Position numbers and translations under genes: made by a program
Shown here: positions 6,261-9,763 of the stretch, in pieces
How positions within the stretch are numbered: position 1 is the first letter of the stretch
Layout of the letters: each line of letters opens with the position of its first letter
Notes under the pieces: generated by a model
What the model was told of the DNA's origin: nothing
What the model saw: only the letters and a program-made list of their open reading frames with translations
Database searches by the model: none
Source: Flavobacterium sp.
Lineage (GTDB): Bacteria > Bacteroidota > Bacteroidia > Flavobacteriales > Flavobacteriaceae
Reading direction: 5' to 3'
Assembly: GCA_030151565.1 (NCBI GenBank)
Contig: JASLDM010000144.1
Span: forward strand, 1-9,763
DNA: 9,763 bases

Positions 6261-6629
6261 ATGGAAAAAATACTAAAACTTGAAGAAATAGGCTGTTTAG
6301 CCTTGTCAATAGCCCTTTTTACTACGTTGGACTACCCTTGGTGGGTGTATCTCGCCCTTTTCTTAACGCCCGATTTTGCAGTGCTTGGCTATGTGTGGAA
6401 TCCGAAAATAGGCGCTTTTCTATACAATGTATTTCACCATAAAGGTTTGGCTGTACTTTTTATACTTGTGGGAGTTGCCTTTGACGAACAAGTTGTAACT
6501 TTGACAGGCAGTATCCTATTGGGGCACGCGGCTATGGATCGGATTTGGGGTTTTGGACTCAAATATTCAGATTCGTTTCAACACACCCATTTGGGTTGGA
6601 TCAACAGCAAAGACAAAAACAAACATTAA
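6261..6629 (+). CDS. DUF4260 family membrane protein
   Basis: This 122-residue integral membrane protein matches the DUF4260 family pattern throughout: LKLEEIGCLALSIALF at the start, PWWVYLALFLTPDFAVLGY (26-44), NPKIGAFLYNVFHHKGLA (47-64), GHAAMDRIWGFGLKY (88-102) and the diagnostic DSFQHTHLGWI (104-114). Four hydrophobic segments are visible (about 8-23, 27-44, 62-75 and 78-92). Conserved H59, H60, H89, D93, H108 and H110 near membrane ends could bind a metal or be catalytic, but the function of the family is not known. ATG at 6261 is preceded by a weak GGAAG (6254-6258). It follows the Crp/Fnr gene by 65 bp, in which the FNR-type palindrome lies, and precedes the effector-binding protein by 40 bp, so the two are probably co-transcribed. 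Confidence 0.9.
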   Translation: MEKILKLEEIGCLALSIALFTTLDYPWWVYLALFLTPDFAVLGYVWNPKIGAFLYNVFHHKGLAVLFILVGVAFDEQVVTLTGSILLGHAAMDRIWGFGLKYSDSFQHTHLGWINSKDKNKH

Positions 6630-6669
6630 AACAAACCGCGAACGACGCTATCGCTTAAAAATACGCCCT

Positions 6670-7119
6670 ATGACAGACGGATTTAAAATCATCGGAATTG
6701 CAACACGTACCACCAATAAAGACAACCAAGCCCAACAGGATTTGGAACAACTTTGGGGTGCTTTTTTTGCCAACAACCTTGTGGAGCAGATTCCAAATCA
6801 GGTTTCTAATGAAATACTTGCCATTTATACCGATTATGAAAGTGACTATACAGAAGCCTATACCACGATTATAGGGATGCGCGTTTCTACACTCGACGAG
6901 GTGCCGGAAGGCTTACTAGGACGAGCGTTTGAAGCGGCTACGTTTGAAAAATTTACAGCCAAAGGAACTATGCCACAAGCGGTGGTTGCTACGTGGATGT
7001 CTATTTGGCAACGCGACAAAGAACTTCACCGAGCGTATAGCTATGACTTTGAAGTTTATGGTGCAGCAGCGCAACAAGGAGCGCAGTCCGAAGTGCCTAT
7101 TTATATCGCTACAAAATAA
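6670..7119 (+). CDS. GyrI-like / AraC effector-binding domain protein
   Basis: This 149-residue protein is a stand-alone small-molecule-binding domain of the GyrI-like superfamily (SHS2 duplication, as in SbmC/GyrI, the BmrR and Rob C-domains and the integron protein Cass2). Supporting features are the N-terminal strand FKIIGIATRTTN (5-16), the helix DLEQLWGAFF (24-33), LAIYTDYESDYTEAYTTIIGMRV (50-72), the central VPEGLLGRAFEAATFEKFTAKG (78-99), WMSIWQ (109-114) and the closing DFEVYG (126-131) with E128, plus EVPIYIATK at the end. It has no DNA-binding domain, so it may sequester or sense a hydrophobic or cationic compound, or hydrolyse one as reported for some relatives. ATG at 6670 is preferred: the frame is open upstream to 6553, but that stretch overlaps DUF4260 and looks non-coding. 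It is the last intact gene before the terminator at 7224. Confidence 0.88.
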   Translation: MTDGFKIIGIATRTTNKDNQAQQDLEQLWGAFFANNLVEQIPNQVSNEILAIYTDYESDYTEAYTTIIGMRVSTLDEVPEGLLGRAFEAATFEKFTAKGTMPQAVVATWMSIWQRDKELHRAYSYDFEVYGAAAQQGAQSEVPIYIATK

Positions 7120-7138
7120 ACAACCTACTTCCTGTCTG

Positions 7139-7225
7139 CTGCGCTACACGTTTGAGGATATCTCTAAAAGATTGAAAAACGTTGAGCATCAAATCGAAGT
7201 ACTTGAGGTTGTCATCTACACTTAA
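7139..7225 (+). pseudogene. Possible remnant of a C-terminal coding tail
   Basis: After the effector-protein stop, one plus-strand frame reads LLRYTFEDISKRLKNVEHQIEVLEVVIYT and ends in a TAA that abuts the terminator stem. The composition (amphipathic, E/K/V-rich, coiled-coil-like) looks more like protein than random sequence, and the stop sits where the last gene of a transcript should end. Upstream, the frame runs into the effector-protein gene in another frame, so there is no independent start. It may be the leftover end of a deleted gene or a chance frame; I cannot name a family. Confidence 0.25.
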
Positions 7226-7265
7226 GGGGGAAGTAGCATACGGTTGCTACTACCCCTTTATTTTT
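7224..7265 (+). terminator. Strong intrinsic terminator of the Crp/DUF4260/effector group
   Basis: AAGGGG and CCCCTT form the stem base, and AGTAGCA and TGCTACT form its top, with a small internal mismatch and a 6-nt loop. The stem is followed by TTATTTTT. It is placed to end transcription coming from the DUF4260 and effector-protein genes and isolates folE. Confidence 0.88.
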
Positions 7266-7392
7266 GAAACGCGATTCGCAAAATGGCTAAAACAAGCCAA
7301 GAAGTAGCCCTCTAAAGTGCTTGAAACCTATTGGATTGGAGCAATTCCCCGTTTTTAGGTGAATTCGAAACTTCAAATCACATTTAATTAAT

Positions 7393-7400
7393 TATATTTG
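7393..7400 (+). promoter_or_regulatory. folE-cysS promoter -7 box
   Basis: TATATTTG is an exact match to TAnnTTTG, 37 bp before the folE ATG, giving a leader of about 31 nt. No clear -33 TTTG is seen at the usual spacing; the upstream DNA is AT-rich. Upstream transcripts should stop at the terminator ending at 7265, so this is the likely promoter for folE and cysS. Confidence 0.6.
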
Positions 7401-7437
7401 TAGCGAGTTATAACAATATGTAATCTAAATAAAAAAG

Positions 7438-8109
7438 ATGAATCAAGAAGACTTACTTCACGACGATATGGGAGATAACCACATTGCTTCAAGCGAATAT
7501 ACCCCTTTGAGAGCAGATGCTTTTGATCGTTCGGACGATGAGAAAATAGAATTAATCAAACAAGACGTAGAAAAGATTTTAACAACTTTGGGAATGGACC
7601 TTACAGACGACAGTATGAAAGGAACACCTAACCGCGTGGCTAAAATGTTTGTAAAAGAGATTTTTGGAGGATTGAACCCTGCTAAAAAACCGACTTCTTC
7701 TACTTTTGAAAACAACTATAAATACGGTGAAATGTTAGTAGAAAAAAACATTGTTGTTTATTCTACTTGTGAGCACCACTTACTTCCAATTATCGGACGT
7801 GCACACGTGGCTTATATTTCAAACGGAAAAGTAGTTGGACTTTCTAAAATGAACCGTATTGTAGATTATTACGCAAAAAGACCACAGGTACAAGAGCGTT
7901 TGACCATACAAATTGTAAGAGAGCTTCAACGCGTATTGAATACCGAAGACGTTGCTTGTGTTATTGATGCAAAACACCTTTGTGTAAACTCAAGAGGAAT
8001 CCGCGATATCGAAAGTAGCACGGTAACATCTGAGTTTGGAGGAAGATTCAAAGAAGACAAAGTTCGCAGAGAACTATTAGATTATATTAAATTGGAAACA
8101 CAATTCTAA
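7438..8109 (+). CDS. folE: GTP cyclohydrolase I
   Basis: This enzyme (EC 3.5.4.16) converts GTP to 7,8-dihydroneopterin triphosphate and formate, the first step of folate synthesis and the source of the queuosine precursor. The protein has 223 residues, the normal bacterial length. Zinc ligands are C111 and H114 in STCEHHLLPI and C182 in AKHLCVNSRGI. H113 and H180 match the catalytic histidines of the E. coli enzyme. Other family marks are GTPNRVAKMF (62-71), GLSKMNRIVDYYAKRPQVQERL (134-155) and SSTVTSEFGG (193-202). The first 35 residues are an acidic, poorly conserved N-terminal extension. ATG at 7438 follows an A-run (AAAAAAG), typical of the low-SD leaders here. cysS starts 27 bp after its stop, so the two likely form one transcript. 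Confidence 0.98.
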   Translation: MNQEDLLHDDMGDNHIASSEYTPLRADAFDRSDDEKIELIKQDVEKILTTLGMDLTDDSMKGTPNRVAKMFVKEIFGGLNPAKKPTSSTFENNYKYGEMLVEKNIVVYSTCEHHLLPIIGRAHVAYISNGKVVGLSKMNRIVDYYAKRPQVQERLTIQIVRELQRVLNTEDVACVIDAKHLCVNSRGIRDIESSTVTSEFGGRFKEDKVRRELLDYIKLETQF

Positions 8110-8136
8110 TTGCGAAATAACAAATAGCATATAAAA

Positions 8137-9615
8137 ATGGCATTATATCAAGATCAACCCTTAAAGGTTTATAATTCCCTATCGGGAGAGAAAGAAATTT
8201 TTACACCTATTCACCCCGGTAAAGTGGGTATGTATGTATGTGGACCTACGGTTTACAACTATGTGCATTTGGGAAACTGTAGAACGTTTATTTCTTTTGA
8301 TCTCGTGTATCGCTATTTGAAACACTTGGGCTTTCAGGTGCGCTATGTCCGCAACATTACGGATGTTGGACATATCGTAGATGACGCGGACGAAGGAGAG
8401 GATAAAATTGCTAAAAAGGCACGTCTGGAACAGATTGAGCCTATGGAAGTGGTGCAGAAATACACGATTAACTTCCATAATATTTTAAAGCAGTTCAACA
8501 ACTTTCCGCCAAGCATTGAACCGACAGCGACAGGACATATTATTGAGCAAATTGAAATTATAGAAGACATCATTAAAAACGGTTTTGCCTATGAGGTGAA
8601 TGGATCGGTTTATTTTGATGTTGAAAAATACAACAGCCAATACAACTACGGCGTGTTGAGCGGCCGTAAAATTGAAGATATGATCTCCAATACACGTGCC
8701 CTTGATGGACAGTCGGACAAGCGTAATCCTTTGGATTTTGCCTTGTGGAAAAATGCAGAACCCCAACACGTAATGCGTTGGCCTTCTCCTTGGGGAGATG
8801 GTTTTCCAGGATGGCATTTGGAATGTACGGCTATGAGTACAAAATATTTGGGCAACCACTTTGACATTCACGGAGGAGGAATGGATTTAAAATTCCCACA
8901 CCACGAATGTGAGATTGCACAGAATGAAGCTTGTACTGGAAATACACCTGTAAACTATTGGATGCACGCCAATATGCTTACCCTAAACGGTAAGAAAATG
9001 GCGAAATCTACAGGAAACAATATTTTGCCTGAAGAATTATTCTCTGGTGAAAACAACCTTTTAAGCAAGGCTTTTGCTCCTGCTGTAGCGCGTTTCTTTA
9101 TTTTACAAGCGCACTATCGCAGTATCTTGGACTTTTCTGACGAGGCTATCCTTGCTTCAGAAAAAGGTTTTCATAGATTGATGGAAGCTGTTGCTAGTTG
9201 TAAAGACTTGCCTACTGCGGCAAGTACATCCGTTGCACTTGCTCCTTGGAAACAAGCGTGCTACGACGCGATGAACGACGACTTCAACAGTCCGATATTA
9301 ATTGCAAACTTGTTTGAAGCTGTGAAGATGATCAACCTTATTAAAGAAGGAAAAGAAACCATTACGGCTACAGATTTAACAGAACTTACAGCAACGCTTC
9401 ACGCTTTTGTTTTTGATGTACTGGGCTTGGAATCTGTGAAACAGCAACAGCAAAACAACGATAAGTTGGAAGGCGTAATAGAAATGCTTATTGAAATGCG
9501 TAAAGAAGCGCGTGCCAATAAAGACTTTGCGCTATCTGATGCAATTCGAGATCGCTTGGCTGCTTTGGGCATTCAACTAAAAGACGGGAAAGAAGGAACT
9601 ACTTTCAGTTTATAA
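8137..9615 (+). CDS. cysS: Cysteine--tRNA ligase (cysteinyl-tRNA synthetase)
   Basis: This class I aminoacyl-tRNA synthetase (EC 6.1.1.16) charges tRNA-Cys in the cytoplasm. The protein has 492 residues, a usual full length. The Rossmann catalytic core opens with MYVCGPTVYNYVHLGNCRTF (32-51), containing the HIGH-type motif HLGN (44-47) and zinc ligand C35. The other zinc ligands are C230 in GWHLECTAMS, and H255 and E259 in FPHHECEIAQNEA. The KMSKS loop is KMAKSTGN (287-294). The C-terminal DALR and anticodon-binding region ends with EARANKDFALSDAIRDRL (457-474) and GIQLKDGKEGTTFSL. ATG at 8137 is preceded by ATAAAA without a Shine-Dalgarno sequence. It lies 27 bp after folE and is followed by a strong terminator. 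All motifs are intact. Confidence 0.98.
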   Translation: MALYQDQPLKVYNSLSGEKEIFTPIHPGKVGMYVCGPTVYNYVHLGNCRTFISFDLVYRYLKHLGFQVRYVRNITDVGHIVDDADEGEDKIAKKARLEQIEPMEVVQKYTINFHNILKQFNNFPPSIEPTATGHIIEQIEIIEDIIKNGFAYEVNGSVYFDVEKYNSQYNYGVLSGRKIEDMISNTRALDGQSDKRNPLDFALWKNAEPQHVMRWPSPWGDGFPGWHLECTAMSTKYLGNHFDIHGGGMDLKFPHHECEIAQNEACTGNTPVNYWMHANMLTLNGKKMAKSTGNNILPEELFSGENNLLSKAFAPAVARFFILQAHYRSILDFSDEAILASEKGFHRLMEAVASCKDLPTAASTSVALAPWKQACYDAMNDDFNSPILIANLFEAVKMINLIKEGKETITATDLTELTATLHAFVFDVLGLESVKQQQQNNDKLEGVIEMLIEMRKEARANKDFALSDAIRDRLAALGIQLKDGKEGTTFSL

Positions 9616-9621
9616 AATCAC

Positions 9622-9654
9622 AAAAAGCTATAAGAAATCTTATAGCTTTTTTTA
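9622..9654 (+). terminator. Intrinsic terminator after cysS
   Basis: A near-perfect inverted repeat (AAAAAGCTATAAGA and TCTTATAGCTTTTT, 14-bp arms around AA) lies 7 bp after the cysS stop and runs into TTTTTTT. The A-rich 5' arm means it could also act on transcripts from the other direction. It separates cysS from yidD. Confidence 0.9.
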
Positions 9655-9668
9655 TTATTTTAGCCTTT

Positions 9669-9763
9669 ATGATTCGCAAAATACTCATCTTCCCTTTTGT
9701 GGTTTTGATACGCTTTTATCAAGTGGTCATTTCTCCTATATTTCCGCCTGCGTGTAGGTATTC
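9669..9763 (+). CDS. yidD: Membrane protein insertion efficiency factor YidD (partial)
   Basis: The first 31 codons from ATG at 9669 read MIRKILIFPFVVLIRFYQ, then VVISPIFPPACRY. The L-I-R-x-Y-Q-x2-ISP-x4-P-x-CR pattern is the hallmark N-terminus of the YidD family (COG0759), small membrane-associated proteins that help YidC insert membrane proteins. The family's following PTCS motif is beyond the window edge. ATG comes only 15 bp after the terminator T-run, so yidD must be expressed by read-through or from a promoter very close to its start. The order cysS-yidD, often followed by lgt, is one I recall from flavobacteria. Confidence 0.9.
   Translation, partial: MIRKILIFPFVVLIRFYQVVISPIFPPACRY

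Larger units (their letters stand above)
7120..7437. other. Intergenic region between the effector-protein gene and folE
   Basis: About 318 bp hold a short coding-like tail (to 7225), a strong terminator hairpin (7224-7265) and the folE promoter (7393-7400). The part from 7270 to 7380 shows nothing I can name. Confidence 0.6.

Noticed and set aside
6553..6669. Upstream extension of the effector-binding protein frame
   Set aside because: It overlaps the well-supported DUF4260 gene in another frame, and the residues before Met at 6670 are low-quality, unlike the family N-terminus.
1..9763. CRISPR array, transposon, phage or tRNA/rRNA content
   Set aside because: No regularly spaced repeats, transposase or integrase motifs, terminal inverted repeats or RNA-gene-like folds were seen by eye on either strand.

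Overview
The window looks like chromosomal DNA of a member of the Bacteroidota, most likely Flavobacteriaceae. Support comes from the AT-rich composition, A-rich leaders with little Shine-Dalgarno signal, promoter boxes of the TAnnTTTG type, and the gene order folE - cysS - yidD, which I recall from flavobacterial genomes. The genus cannot be fixed from the sequence alone.

Left half (1-5012), all genes on the minus strand. An iron-containing alcohol dehydrogenase runs off the left edge, and an AraC-type regulator lies just upstream of it. A gene-poor stretch of about 600 bp (1754-2358) follows. Next comes a likely co-transcribed trio: an NAD(P)-binding Rossmann (atypical SDR/NmrA-like) protein, a second AraC-type regulator, and a DJ-1/PfpI/Hsp31-like protein. 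The trio reads as a regulated redox or reactive-carbonyl response cassette; that role is inferred.

Middle (5013-7437), plus strand. A small two-helix membrane protein comes first, then a Crp/Fnr-family regulator without an iron-sulfur cysteine cluster, a DUF4260 membrane protein and a GyrI-like/effector-binding-domain protein. The group ends at a strong intrinsic terminator (7224-7265). A perfect FNR-type palindrome (TTGAT-N4-ATCAA) overlaps the stop codon of the Crp/Fnr gene. It lies about 42 bp before the predicted start of a transcript for DUF4260 and the effector-binding protein. The regulator carries the E-x-x-S-R recognition-helix signature that reads TTGAT in FNR. This self-consistent regulator, operator and target-gene arrangement is the most interesting thing in the window.

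Right end (7438-9763), plus strand. Housekeeping genes: folE (GTP cyclohydrolase I) with a good Bacteroidota promoter, cysS (cysteinyl-tRNA synthetase) 27 bp behind it, a second strong terminator, then the start of yidD, cut by the window edge.

Nothing here indicates a prophage, insertion sequence, CRISPR array, tRNA or rRNA. I found no clearly new defence or mobile system. The uncharacterised part is the Crp/DUF4260/effector-domain cassette.
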